This document shows, one piece after another, positions 15,634 to 24,652 of a DNA stretch of 27,629 nt. Position 1 is the first letter of the stretch. The number at the start of each line of letters is the position of its first letter. The DNA is taken from NCBI GenBank assembly GCA_023229405.1, contig JALNZH010000014.1:1-27629 (forward strand), read 5' to 3'. A program made the translations under genes and the position numbers. Origin of the DNA: Bacteroidota bacterium. GTDB taxonomy: Bacteria; Bacteroidota; Ignavibacteria; UBA10030; UBA8401. The notes beneath the pieces were generated by a model that saw only the letters and a list, made by a program, of their open reading frames with translations, was not told where the DNA came from and made no database searches.

Positions 15634-16977
15634 TTAATAGCGGTAGTAATCCGGTTTGTACGGTCCTTCAACCGCAACACCGATGTATTGTGCCTGATCT
15701 TCAGAAAGAACATCAAGTTCAACACCGATCTTCTTCAAGTGCAAACGCGCTACTTTCTCATCTAAGTATTTCGGAAGTGTATAAACTTTCTTTTCATACT
15801 TAGAGGAATTATTCCATAACTCAAGTTGTGCAAGCGTTTGGTTGCTGAAGGAATTCGACATGACAAATGACGGATGTCCCATTGCGCAGCCAAGATTAAC
15901 CAAGCGTCCTTCGGCAAGAACAATAATATCTTTTCCGTCGATCGTATATTTATCAACCTGAGGTTTAATGGTGTCCTTTGTTTTGCCATAGTTTGCGTTC
16001 AACCATGCCATATCAATCTCAATATCAAAGTGACCGATATTGCAGACGATCGCATTGTGTTTCATCGCTTTGAAGTGTTTCGCTGTGATGATATTTTTGT
16101 TTCCGGTTGTCGTTACGATAATATCAGCTTCTTTCACCGCTTCATCCATTCGCTTTACTTCGTATCCTTCCATCGCAGCTTGAAGCGCGCAGATAGGATC
16201 GATCTCTGTAACAATAACGCGAACTTTTGCATCGCGCAATGAATCTGCAGAACCTTTACCAACATCGCCGAAACCTGCAACAACAGCAACTTTACCGGCA
16301 AGCATCAGATCTGTTGCGCGGCGAATTGCATCAACCAATGATTCACGGCAGCCGTATTTGTTATCGAATTTCGATTTTGTTACGGAGTCGTTCACGTTAA
16401 TCGCTGGCATCAGCAATGTTCCGTTTTTCATTCTATCGTACAAACGATGAACACCGGTCGTTGTCTCTTCGGAAAGCCCTTTAATTCCTGTTGCGAGTTC
16501 GGGATATTTATCGAACACCATATTGGTCAAATCGCCACCGTCATCCAGAATCAAGTTCAGTGGTTTACCATCTTTGAATGCAAACAATGTCTGCTCAATA
16601 CACCAATCAAATTCTTCCGCAGACATTTCTTTCCACGCATACACCGGGATTCCTGCTGCTGCAATTGCTGCGGCTGCGTGATCCTGCGTTGAAAAAATAT
16701 TGCACGATGACCACGAAACTTCTGCACCGAGATCAACCAATGTTTCGATCAATACAGCGGTCTGAATTGTCATATGCAGACAGCCGGCAATGCGGGCACC
16801 TTTCAGCGGAAATTTTCCTTTGAACTCTTCCCGGATCGCCATTAAGCCCGGCATCTCATCTTCCGCCAGCTTAATCTCTTTGCGTCCCCATATCGCCAGG
16901 GACATATCTTTCACCTTGTACGGAAGCGACGGCTTTGACATTTTTTTGGCCGTTGCTTCATCCATTACTGCGCTCAT
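15634..16977 (-). CDS. ahcY: Adenosylhomocysteinase
   Basis: 447 aa. It hydrolyses S-adenosylhomocysteine to adenosine and homocysteine, relieving inhibition of methyltransferases and closing the activated methyl cycle with MetK. Features: CLHMTIQTAVLIETL (67-81), SWSSCNIFSTQDHAAAAIA (89-107), the catalytic KSKFDNKYGCRESL region (about 202-215), the NAD Rossmann motif GFGDVGKG (about 235-242), and the C-terminal KPDYYRY that closes the active site of the partner subunit. The fold and length are those of the soluble bacterial and eukaryotic tetramer. Two ATGs stand in a row (16980 and 16977). The second is chosen because the AAAGGAG site is only 2 nt from the first. It lies 79 nt after metK, likely in one transcript. 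Confidence 0.97.
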   Translation of the reverse strand: MSAVMDEATAKKMSKPSLPYKVKDMSLAIWGRKEIKLAEDEMPGLMAIREEFKGKFPLKGARIAGCLHMTIQTAVLIETLVDLGAEVSWSSCNIFSTQDHAAAAIAAAGIPVYAWKEMSAEEFDWCIEQTLFAFKDGKPLNLILDDGGDLTNMVFDKYPELATGIKGLSEETTTGVHRLYDRMKNGTLLMPAINVNDSVTKSKFDNKYGCRESLVDAIRRATDLMLAGKVAVVAGFGDVGKGSADSLRDAKVRVIVTEIDPICALQAAMEGYEVKRMDEAVKEADIIVTTTGNKNIITAKHFKAMKHNAIVCNIGHFDIEIDMAWLNANYGKTKDTIKPQVDKYTIDGKDIIVLAEGRLVNLGCAMGHPSFVMSNSFSNQTLAQLELWNNSSKYEKKVYTLPKYLDEKVARLHLKKIGVELDVLSEDQAQYIGVAVEGPYKPDYYRY

Positions 16978-17056
16978 CATTACTCCTTTGTTGTTTAAAT
17001 TAACCTTACGGGGTTAGTTGGTCCGCTGCCGTTCAGCGGCGGAAATATTCATACTA

Positions 17057-18193
17057 TTACTTTGCCGCTTTTTTCAATGTCGAGACCAGATCCAATTGTT
17101 CCCAGGAGAATTCATTCCGTCCAAAATGGCCATAGGCTGCTGAATTTTTGTAGATCGGACGAAGCAAATTCAACCGTTTAATGATGCCACGCGGCGTCAT
17201 ATCGACGTTTTTCACAAGAATCTTTGATACTTCGGCATCCGGCATCACACCGGTACCAAATGTATTTACATAGATGGAAACCGGTTCAGCAACACCGATT
17301 GCATATGCTACCTGAATCTGGCACTCTTCCGCTAATCCGGCAGCCACTACATTCTTTGCAAGATGACGCGTAGCATACGCAGCACTGCGATCCACTTTGG
17401 AAGGATCTTTACCGGAGAATGCGCCGCCACCGTGGGGTGCGCGTCCGCCGTATGTATCAACGATGATCTTCCGGCCTGTTAACCCGCTGTCACCGTGCGG
17501 ACCGCCAATAACGAAATTACCGGTTGGGTTCACATAATATTTTGTCTTTTTGTCCAGCAAACGGGCAGGGATAACTTTCTTAATTACATTGTTGATCACA
17601 TCGTCTTTAATTTTTTTCTGGGAAACGGTCGGATCATGCTGAGTAGAAATAACTACAGCGTCGACGCGGACCGGTTTGCGGCCTTCATACTCGATCGTAA
17701 CTTGGGATTTTGCATCTGGCCGGAGATACGGCATCAACTTATTGTTCTTTTTACGGATGTCGGCTAATTTTTTCACTAACTGATGTGCGTACATAATAGC
17801 AGCAGGCATCAACTCCGGTGTTTCATTATTTGCGTAACCGAACATCATGCCCTGATCGCCGGCTCCACCGGTGTTCACACCCATCGCTATATCCGCTGAT
17901 TGTGAGTGGATTGCATTCAAGATGCCGCATGATTCAGCGTCAAATTTGTATTCTGCTTTGTTGTAGCCGATTTCTCTGATTGTTCCACGGACGATTTCGT
18001 GAATATCAATGTAGGCATTGGTAGTTACTTCGCCGGCAACAACAACCTGTCCTGTTGTAACCAGAGTTTCACATGCAACACGTGAATATTTATCCTGAGC
18101 AAGAAGAGCATCCAAGATCGCATCGGAAATCTGATCGGCAACTTTATCGGGATGTCCTTCGGACACCGATTCTGATGTAAAAAGATAACGCAT
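17057..18193 (-). CDS. metK: S-adenosylmethionine synthetase
   Basis: 378 aa, normal length. It makes SAM from methionine and ATP with release of phosphate and diphosphate. Motifs: SVSEGHPDKVADQISDAILD (9-28), the ATP signature GAGDQGMMFGYA (110-121), GGPHGDSGLTGRKIIVDTYG (230-249) and the P-loop-like GGGAFSGKDPSKVDRS (255-270). An AAGGAG site 9 nt before the ATG supports the start. With ahcY downstream it forms the SAM-cycle pair. I looked for a SAM riboswitch in the 103-nt space upstream and saw none. Confidence 0.97.
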   Translation of the reverse strand: MRYLFTSESVSEGHPDKVADQISDAILDALLAQDKYSRVACETLVTTGQVVVAGEVTTNAYIDIHEIVRGTIREIGYNKAEYKFDAESCGILNAIHSQSADIAMGVNTGGAGDQGMMFGYANNETPELMPAAIMYAHQLVKKLADIRKKNNKLMPYLRPDAKSQVTIEYEGRKPVRVDAVVISTQHDPTVSQKKIKDDVINNVIKKVIPARLLDKKTKYYVNPTGNFVIGGPHGDSGLTGRKIIVDTYGGRAPHGGGAFSGKDPSKVDRSAAYATRHLAKNVVAAGLAEECQIQVAYAIGVAEPVSIYVNTFGTGVMPDAEVSKILVKNVDMTPRGIIKRLNLLRPIYKNSAAYGHFGRNEFSWEQLDLVSTLKKAAK

Positions 18194-18296
18194 TAATTAA
18201 TAACTCCTTAATGATGATAAATGAAAATGGTATTTACGGTATAAAAATTTGATACGTTGTATTGTTCGAACTGTGTAATCACAGACGAGCTTTAGT

Positions 18297-19271
18297 TCAG
18301 TAGTATTCCAATTCAGAAGAATCGCCGATATTAATCCGTTTAAATCCACCCGTAATGTGCGCATTCGTGCCGACGATAGAATCATCGAGCAGCGCTTTTT
18401 CCACCGTTGCATATTCGCTTACGATTGAGTTTTTCACAATTGAGTCTATAACGCTGGCGCCATCCGCTATCGTTGTATACGGTCCTACGACCGAACGTTC
18501 GACTTTTGCCGTTGGTGCAATGAAAACAGGCGGAATAACTACAACACCTTCATGAACGCCATTGGTCTTAGTTTCATTTAAAAGATGGCGGTTTGTTTCA
18601 AGCAGCGTTTCCGGTTTTCCGCAATCAAACCAACCGTCGATACTAAAGGTCGTCAGTTTTTCTCCCCGTTCAATCATCGCTTGCAGACCGTCGGTCAATT
18701 GGTATTCATTTTTTGTCCGCACATCACGCTTGATATTTTCCTTTAGGCAGTCAATCAGCACATCGGGATGTTTAATAAAATATAAGCCAACAATCGCAAG
18801 ATTACTCGTCGGGTTCTCCGGTTTCTCAACAAGCTTCGAGATAAATCCATCCTTCACTTCGGCAACACCAAAACGGCGCGGATCAGAAACTTCTTTTACA
18901 CCGATCGTTGAATATTCACTTTTTATCATTGTTGCAAGATCGACATCAAATACAGTATCGCCCAGGATAATCAATATCGGATCTTTCGAGATCGTATGAC
19001 GAGAAAGGTAAATCGCATGTCCCAGGCCAAGGCGTTCTTCCTGTTCTACAAAATCGACTTTAATCTTATAATTTTCGGTGATGTACTCTTTAATAAGATC
19101 ACCAAGATACCCAACAATGATCGTCGCCGATTCGAATCCTTCGGCGATAATCTTATCCATGATGTGCCCAATGATCGGTTTCCCGGCAACGTTCAGCAAC
19201 ACTTTTGGCACTGTATAAGTATGTGGACGAAGCCGACTACCGACTCCAGCCACTGGTATGATCGCGCGCAT
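18297..19271 (-). CDS. Sugar-1-phosphate nucleotidyltransferase with left-handed beta-helix tail
   Basis: 324 aa from the ATG at 19271. Residues 1-235 are an NTP-transferase domain: nucleotide-binding AGVGSRLRPHTYTVPKVLL (8-26), metal-binding ILGDTVFD (102-109), substrate region FGVAEVKDG and LVEKPENPTSN (134-157), and DGWFDCGKPETLLETN (212-227). Residues about 245-310 are hexapeptide repeats of a left-handed beta-helix, without a clear acetyltransferase active site. This is the long RmlA or GlmU-like form found in Archaea and some Bacteria. It activates glucose-1-P, mannose-1-P or GlcNAc-1-P; the sugar and base (UTP, dTTP or GTP) cannot be told from sequence. An upstream ATG at 19334 is possible, but the chosen start matches the family N-terminus. 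Its stop lies about 100 nt before metK. Confidence 0.88.
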   Translation of the reverse strand: MRAIIPVAGVGSRLRPHTYTVPKVLLNVAGKPIIGHIMDKIIAEGFESATIIVGYLGDLIKEYITENYKIKVDFVEQEERLGLGHAIYLSRHTISKDPILIILGDTVFDVDLATMIKSEYSTIGVKEVSDPRRFGVAEVKDGFISKLVEKPENPTSNLAIVGLYFIKHPDVLIDCLKENIKRDVRTKNEYQLTDGLQAMIERGEKLTTFSIDGWFDCGKPETLLETNRHLLNETKTNGVHEGVVVIPPVFIAPTAKVERSVVGPYTTIADGASVIDSIVKNSIVSEYATVEKALLDDSIVGTNAHITGGFKRINIGDSSELEYY

Positions 19272-19405
19272 AATTTCTCGAAAAATGGGTTTAAAGTTAC
19301 CTAAAATCTCCTTGAGAAGCAATGCACAGATCACCTAGTTTGACATCAGCAATTTCGTTTGACTTCAGGCCAACCTTGTTTTAAGTGAAAATAAACTTTC
19401 ATCAC

Positions 19406-19444
19406 AGGCTCCATTTCAACTCTAATTCGGGTATAAGTGTTTAG
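19406..19444 (+). promoter_or_regulatory. Motif A: 39-bp upstream element shared with 24653-24691
   Basis: It begins AGGCTCCA-TTTCA and continues through AATTCGGGTATAAGTGTTTA to G. It aligns without gaps to motif B at 24653, with 30 of 39 identical by my count. It stands 63 nt before the HNH-like ATG. The GGCTCC and TCGGGTA boxes about 15-17 nt apart look like the -35/-10 layout of an ECF-sigma promoter, and the sigma-like gene is in this operon. That reading is inference. Confidence 0.55.
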
Positions 19445-19507
19445 GAGGATCATCACGATATAATTTGAATAACAACCACGATGAGAATTACAACTGCGGG
19501 GAACACT

Positions 19508-19795
19508 ATGTCAAAAAACACAGAGGAATTCAACCAATTTGGTCCGGCAATCATTAATGCTGTATGGGAAAAGGCTGAAAACGAATTCGGCTTCTTTTTC
19601 TTTAAGAGAGATCGATTCGGGGATATTATCGCCAAACATCATTATGGGGAACAATCCCAATATGGGTGGGAAATTGAATGTCTTACTCCGGATTTGAACG
19701 GTTCAACTTACGCTATTGAAAATCTCCGTCCGATCCATTGGAAAAATGCATCTCAAACCGGGAAGAGACAAGAGCGATTTTCTATTGAAAGATAA
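19508..19795 (+). CDS. Small HNH-nuclease-like protein with altered catalytic motif
   Basis: 95 aa from the ATG at 19508, which has a GGGGA site 6 nt upstream; an upstream ATG at 19481 has none. It follows the pattern of small HNH proteins: VWEKA (19-23), KRDRFGDII (33-41), YGEQSQYGWE (46-55), NGSTYAIENLRPIHW (64-78) and KNASQTGK (79-86). In active members GWE is followed by (I/V)-D-H-I. Here it is I-E-C-L, so the Asp is Glu57 and the general-base His is Cys58. N72 of the NLRP stretch is kept. It is therefore probably not a nuclease, or uses changed chemistry; a binding role is more likely. It is the first gene downstream of motif A and is followed, after 104 nt, by the sigma-like gene. Confidence 0.72.
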   Translation: MSKNTEEFNQFGPAIINAVWEKAENEFGFFFFKRDRFGDIIAKHHYGEQSQYGWEIECLTPDLNGSTYAIENLRPIHWKNASQTGKRQERFSIER

Positions 19796-19899
19796 AACGG
19801 CATCCTTGTATTGCAGTGCAATAGGTCAGTTTGTATATTCGAGGCACACCCTAGATAACAATCTACTTTGCACTAACACACTTGGCCTAGCAATTTTCG

Positions 19900-20643
19900 A
19901 TGCCTCTCCCGACTGAAACATTAGATATTACGTTATTACGAAACAATAAACACGAATTCATTTTGCGGTGTCAACGGATTATTGAGATCGTGGTGAAACA
20001 TTATATGAAAACCGGAATGTTTGCTCCGACACAGTTCGATGATACTGTGCAAACAATCAACGAAGAGTTGATTAATCGATTGCACCGGATCGAACAAAAC
20101 TTTAACGGATCTGTGCTGCTCAACACCTATATGAATGTCGTTATTCGGAACATCTGTATCCGGATCCACGAAAAGTCACGTACAGAAATAAAGACTGAGC
20201 CGCTAACAGACGAACTGATACCGCATGATCATGGGAATATCCATTCCTTGATGTTTCAGGATGAATACCGTCGGTTAGCTATAGTTCTAAAACTGTATGG
20301 AGCGAAACAATCGAAGCTCAAATTCTGTTTTAAGATATACTTTCGAATGCCCGTAACAGGACTCGATGTTGATAGTACTTTCGATACAGCAACTGGAGTT
20401 GAACGGGAATATTTATTACAACATTTTGGAAATACTTTCGACGATACGCTGGAGATTGATAATTTTAACATCCTTGCTCCGATGATGAATAAACAGGAGC
20501 GAAATAATACCACCGGAAGCTCACTACGCCGCTGGACGCTCGAACATCTATCCCGGGTAATAAAATTATTGAACGGTACGCCTCCAGTAAAAACTCACAC
20601 GAAAGAGACAGTAAAAATCCTTTTTGAGCAGTTTTCTCGATAA
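19900..20643 (+). CDS. Divergent sigma-70-region-2-like protein, putative ECF-type sigma factor
   Basis: 247 aa. Residues about 15-95 follow the sigma region 2 pattern: a helical start (FILRCQRIIEIVVKHYM), then F-D-D-T-V-Q-x-I-N-E-E-L at the core-binding D-x-x-Q-E position (46-57), then FNGSVLLNTYMNVVIRNICI (68-87), like the F-x-x-Y-L-x-x-V-x-R-N of region 2.3-2.4. A normal region 4 helix-turn-helix is not evident. The C-terminal half (120-247) is helical and charged but unlike ordinary ECF factors. A sigma role is inferred mainly from this half-match and from the anti-sigma-like gene 19 nt downstream. No good Shine-Dalgarno sequence precedes the ATG. It could instead be a sigma-derived regulator that no longer recognises a -35 box. 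Confidence 0.6.
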   Translation: MPLPTETLDITLLRNNKHEFILRCQRIIEIVVKHYMKTGMFAPTQFDDTVQTINEELINRLHRIEQNFNGSVLLNTYMNVVIRNICIRIHEKSRTEIKTEPLTDELIPHDHGNIHSLMFQDEYRRLAIVLKLYGAKQSKLKFCFKIYFRMPVTGLDVDSTFDTATGVEREYLLQHFGNTFDDTLEIDNFNILAPMMNKQERNNTTGSSLRRWTLEHLSRVIKLLNGTPPVKTHTKETVKILFEQFSR

Positions 20644-20662
20644 CAATTTTGGGGAAGCAAAT

Positions 20663-21394
20663 ATGCCTGAATCAATCCAATTTTTCACCACCGGACATCT
20701 CAATGAGTATGGAGTTTCACTCGTTGTCGATGCTGTTCGTCTCAATCGAATGGACGAATTACCGAAAAAAATCGTCCGTCATATAGAAGGATGCGATCAG
20801 TGTAAGGAACAAATTCTGCAAGTAACCGATCTTACAGTGCAGCAATCCCTTGACCAATCCACTCCTCATCCGTATTTCGACACTCACAAGAAGCGGTCAG
20901 AGTTTCCAATCATGTGGTATCGTGCTGCCGCAGTGCTTGCGGTAGCCCTCGCCGGAGGAATTACGTACTATCTGCTCAATCAACAACAGACGTCTCATCA
21001 GATTGATTTTACAGTTCATCCCCCTGCAATTGAATCGACGCAGACACGGACAGAAGATTTTTTCACTGCAACACAGAACAATCTCTATGCCGATAATTTC
21101 GTTCCTTCACCGAATCTTGATGACGTTATTCAATCGGATTTTCGTTCGGCCACAATTGAAGTTTTTTCACCCAACAACGGAGAATTCGTTCATCCTCCAA
21201 TCACGTTTCGGTGGGAACATTTCGATCGACCGATGAAACTAAAAATACTAACCAATAAAGAAATTACCATTCTCACATCGATTGTCACGACGAATTCATT
21301 CATTACAACGAAGAAGTTTGAACCGGGATTGTATTATTGGAAGCTTGAAGCCGATGATGAATTGCTCTATATCGGAAATTTCTTTGTGCGGTAA
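20663..21394 (+). CDS. Membrane anti-sigma-like protein with zinc-finger (ZAS) motif
   Basis: 243 aa from the ATG at 20663 (GGGGAAGC site); the frame is open from a TTG at 20624. The cytoplasmic part (1-80) has H40-x3-C44-x2-C47 (RHIEGCDQC), the His-Cys-Cys signature of zinc-type anti-sigma factors. One membrane helix follows at about 84-105 (MWYRAAAVLAVALAGGITYY). Outside the membrane are a low-complexity linker (106-160) and a beta-sandwich-like domain (165-243) with FSPNNGEFVHPPITFRWEHF and FEPGLYYWKLE, closing with an L-Y-I-G-N-F-F-V strand. It probably holds the upstream sigma-like protein at the membrane until an outside signal or cut releases it. Its stop is 2 nt from the stop of the convergent CHAT gene. 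Confidence 0.72.
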   Translation: MPESIQFFTTGHLNEYGVSLVVDAVRLNRMDELPKKIVRHIEGCDQCKEQILQVTDLTVQQSLDQSTPHPYFDTHKKRSEFPIMWYRAAAVLAVALAGGITYYLLNQQQTSHQIDFTVHPPAIESTQTRTEDFFTATQNNLYADNFVPSPNLDDVIQSDFRSATIEVFSPNNGEFVHPPITFRWEHFDRPMKLKILTNKEITILTSIVTTNSFITTKKFEPGLYYWKLEADDELLYIGNFFVR

Positions 21395-21396
21395 TA

Positions 21397-24300
21397 TTAT
21401 TGACCAACCAATACAAACCCGCTCCATTTTGCTGGAAAGGCAGTTTCGAGGGAAGCGATCATCGACATCTTCGCTGCGCGCAGCGACGATGAATACGAAG
21501 AGCCAGCAGCAATATTTCTGTAGAACTGATTCATTAAATGGTACGTCTGTTTGTCCGATACTTTCCAAAGCGAATAGATGATGTTCTGGGCGCCGGCGTA
21601 GAACAGTCCTCTTGAAAGAGCAATCATTCCTTCTCCGTTGATCAACTTCCCGATACCGCTTTCACAACTGCTCAGTACGACCAGTTTCGCTTTCAAGTTC
21701 AGGTTAAAAGTTTCGTTCACATAAAGAATTCCATCGTCTTCCGTGTCGGACGATTTAGGTTGTGAGAATACAATCGCGGAGAATTTCGGATTGACCTCAT
21801 TAATGAATCCATGAGTGGCGACATGCACAATATCATACATTGGCGCAAAGTGTTTAAAATTCTCTTCCGTCGCAGTTTCAAAGAGAAACTTTTTTGCGGT
21901 CATATCGCGACTATTCAATGTTTGTTCGATTGACTCCACTTCGTCTTCAGAGAACTTCAATTCATTAAATGTCTTGCCATCCAATGTAATGGATCGAGCG
22001 TCCGTCAAACCGCTTTGTATTACTTCCGCACGGTGGGCAAAAAAATTACTGTTATTTATTGTGTCCTTAAAAACCGGAGCAAACCCGACAAAGCTCGATG
22101 GGGCTGCACTATTCTTCAGTGCCTGATCATTTATTTTCGCTGAGAACGCCGCGGAATACGTATATGTTATATCAAAACGTGAGATAAGGTACTGCATGGT
22201 TGTGAATTCCGTCAAATGCCCGGTTGTTTGTTCTGAGGGAAGTGCTTCGAAGGGGAGGTAATGTAAAAAACCGTCGGGGATAATCTTCAATTCCACGATT
22301 CCCGAAAGCGATTTTTCGAGCGGACGGAAGAGTGAATTATAGAGTTCATATCCCGCCCGGCAAAATGTCTGCGTGTCGTATGTTTTAAGCGACGCGGTAA
22401 ACTGTTGCGTTAGTGTACGAATTTTTTCAGTATTTTTTATTGTTTGTATAGATAACGCTTGTTTTGTAACAGAAAAAGCATAAATACTTTTGTCATCCAC
22501 CATAAATTCGATTAGAGCCGTCCGTATATCGAGCTGTTCCTGCAACTGACGGACTTCCATTCTTGTTCCGGAATATTTCAATTTAAAATACTTCGGATAA
22601 TGTTTTTCTAACAGTTCAACAAAATTCTGGTGCATCAATTTTACTTTATAATAACGGGATTCTTCCTGACTGATCGATGAAAGATTTGACCGTCGATCTG
22701 TGTTCCTCGATCTTGACAATCGCATCTCTAGCTGTTCGATCTCAGTCAACAATTGACGTTCGATTTGTAAAATAGAGTCTGGAATACCAGCAAAATGACG
22801 CGCTTCATTTTCAAAGAGACGTTCCAGCAGTACATTTCCTTTCGAACGGTCGACAATAAGAAAAGCCGCTTCTTTAAACTGAGCGTCATTTGTCCGTGCA
22901 AATAGTTGAAGTGCAACCCGGCAGCCATTACGATACACCGAAGATGCTTGCTCCGTCAGTTGTAATTTGGAAGCATCCGATGAATATTGTTTCCGCACAT
23001 CATCCAACACATCCATCGCTTTTTGATAGTGTTCGAATGCTGCGAACAATTCCTTCCTTCCCTTTTGTTTTGCAGAGCGCTTTTCAAATACTTTCGCTTT
23101 AACTATCAGTAACTCAAGCAATTCCTTTTTGTACATTGTCCCTTCACTAGATGGAGCAGTGAAGACATCACCGGAGTTTCTTGTCTGCCCTAATGTCTGA
23201 ATAGCACGATGGTAATAGCTGAGAGATCGATTATCGTCTTTCTTCTGATCGAAGTATTCCCCAAACCGTTGCAACAACTGGGCGCGCTGCGGAATATTAA
23301 ATTCGATTGATGCCGAGTCGACCATCCATGCCGTATCCAGGTGCAATTGCGCTTTACGCAAATTCTTCTGCAACAAGTATACATGAGCCATGGCTGTATG
23401 CAGCGCCGCAATATCATTTCGCGAACGGGAATCAACAACCTGTTTTCTGGCAATCAGTGCTTTCGAATAATAATGAATTGCTTTATCATACAACTGAATA
23501 TTTTTATATACGCCAGCCGTCAGCTCATACATAAAGCCAACTTGCGGATGAAATTCTCCGTATGCCTGTTCGAACAAGGACACGCCTTTTTTGGAGTATT
23601 TCAACGCATTTTTGTTGTCACCAATTCTATTGTATAATCCTCCCAACAGTTGATACACCATACCGAGAGCCGAGCGTTTTTGGGGATGTTTCACCGAAAA
23701 GATTTCCATCGATCGCATAAGGTGTTCTTTTGCTTTTTCAACATCTCCCATATTGGCATACACCTCACCCAACGTTGTAAGAGCGCTTGCTACGTTTGCA
23801 TGATCGAACAGTTCAAGTGTAGTGTAGATATCAATAACTTTTTTGCCGTTTTCAATTGCCGAATGATAATCCCCTTTGTTATTATACGAGGACATCAGAT
23901 TAAGATAACATGAAGCAGCCTGCGTAGAACCAGTCTGGCCAATTGTGTGGTATACTGTATCCGCCTGAAGATAGCACTCAATCGCCCGTTCAAACTCATT
24001 CTGATCGTCATATATAGAACCGAGCATGGTAAGCGTATTTGCAGTCGACACATTCACACCATTTAATTGAGCGTTGTGAATGTCCAGCGCCTGTTTCATA
24101 AAGGAAATTGCCGATGGATATGCACCCTTTGCTTTTTGAATTAAGCCCATGGTGTAACATGCACTCCCCATCATTTCATGCCGGTCTCCCAACGACTGTG
24201 TTATCATTTCCATGCTTTGACGGACGCATGTCTCCGCTTGCGAAAATTCTTCCCGGGCATAATAGCAAAATCCAACCAAAGTTTTTATTGTTGCCCATTC

Positions 24301-24633
24301 GATCGGGTAATCCCATTGCGATATGTTTTCCGAAGGAAGTGCATTCAACAACAACAATGCTTCATTGTACTCACCTTTCCGAAGCAGACAATTGGTAATT
24401 CCTATCTGACACTGTAAATACTCGTGGATGTTTTCTCTTCCCCACAGATTTCCCGCTTCACGGTATATCTTCAGTGAACTGTCTATTGCCGAACGCTGCA
24501 ATAATTCCCCTGCGAAATCTAACTGATACCGAGCCCGGAGGGTATCGCGTCCATTTTCCGCACATAATCCTTTGACTGAGGGAGCCAACAGAATTACTAC
24601 AATAAACAGTGCTATTTTCGATGTTTTTTTCAT
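21397..24633 (-). CDS. Exported TPR-CHAT (caspase-like) protein
   Basis: 1078 aa. Residues 1-25 are a signal peptide (MKKTSKIALFIVVILLAPSV...). About ten tetratricopeptide repeats follow (about 45-480), with canonical spacing such as ALTTLGEVYANMGDVEKAKE. Next come a coiled linker (about 520-680) and a CHAT domain (about 720-1078). The catalytic pair is present: H941 in IVHVATHGF and C990 in VVLSSCESGIG, then GEGMIALSRGLFYAGAQNII and a YSLWKVSD strand. CHAT domains are clan CD cysteine peptidases related to caspases and separase, and TPRs usually bind a partner or substrate. The signal peptide places it in the periplasm or outside. It faces the HNH/sigma/anti-sigma operon tail to tail and is divergent from the 47-aa peptide gene. 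A CHAT protease cutting the outer part of the anti-sigma-like protein is a reasonable guess, not shown. Confidence 0.93.
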   Translation of the reverse strand: MKKTSKIALFIVVILLAPSVKGLCAENGRDTLRARYQLDFAGELLQRSAIDSSLKIYREAGNLWGRENIHEYLQCQIGITNCLLRKGEYNEALLLLNALPSENISQWDYPIEWATIKTLVGFCYYAREEFSQAETCVRQSMEMITQSLGDRHEMMGSACYTMGLIQKAKGAYPSAISFMKQALDIHNAQLNGVNVSTANTLTMLGSIYDDQNEFERAIECYLQADTVYHTIGQTGSTQAASCYLNLMSSYNNKGDYHSAIENGKKVIDIYTTLELFDHANVASALTTLGEVYANMGDVEKAKEHLMRSMEIFSVKHPQKRSALGMVYQLLGGLYNRIGDNKNALKYSKKGVSLFEQAYGEFHPQVGFMYELTAGVYKNIQLYDKAIHYYSKALIARKQVVDSRSRNDIAALHTAMAHVYLLQKNLRKAQLHLDTAWMVDSASIEFNIPQRAQLLQRFGEYFDQKKDDNRSLSYYHRAIQTLGQTRNSGDVFTAPSSEGTMYKKELLELLIVKAKVFEKRSAKQKGRKELFAAFEHYQKAMDVLDDVRKQYSSDASKLQLTEQASSVYRNGCRVALQLFARTNDAQFKEAAFLIVDRSKGNVLLERLFENEARHFAGIPDSILQIERQLLTEIEQLEMRLSRSRNTDRRSNLSSISQEESRYYKVKLMHQNFVELLEKHYPKYFKLKYSGTRMEVRQLQEQLDIRTALIEFMVDDKSIYAFSVTKQALSIQTIKNTEKIRTLTQQFTASLKTYDTQTFCRAGYELYNSLFRPLEKSLSGIVELKIIPDGFLHYLPFEALPSEQTTGHLTEFTTMQYLISRFDITYTYSAAFSAKINDQALKNSAAPSSFVGFAPVFKDTINNSNFFAHRAEVIQSGLTDARSITLDGKTFNELKFSEDEVESIEQTLNSRDMTAKKFLFETATEENFKHFAPMYDIVHVATHGFINEVNPKFSAIVFSQPKSSDTEDDGILYVNETFNLNLKAKLVVLSSCESGIGKLINGEGMIALSRGLFYAGAQNIIYSLWKVSDKQTYHLMNQFYRNIAAGSSYSSSLRAAKMSMIASLETAFPAKWSGFVLVGQ

Positions 24634-24652
24634 GAAAAAAAATTGCTTTTAG

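Noticed and set aside
17022..17041. Small CCGCTG/CAGCGG hairpin between ahcY and metK as a terminator
   Set aside because: The stem is short with no T run, and the two genes are close and related, so it is more likely an mRNA feature or chance.
18194..18296. Possible SAM riboswitch upstream of metK
   Set aside because: The space is short and AT-rich, with no visible SAM-I stem set or SAM-II/SAH-type core. None was seen before ahcY either.
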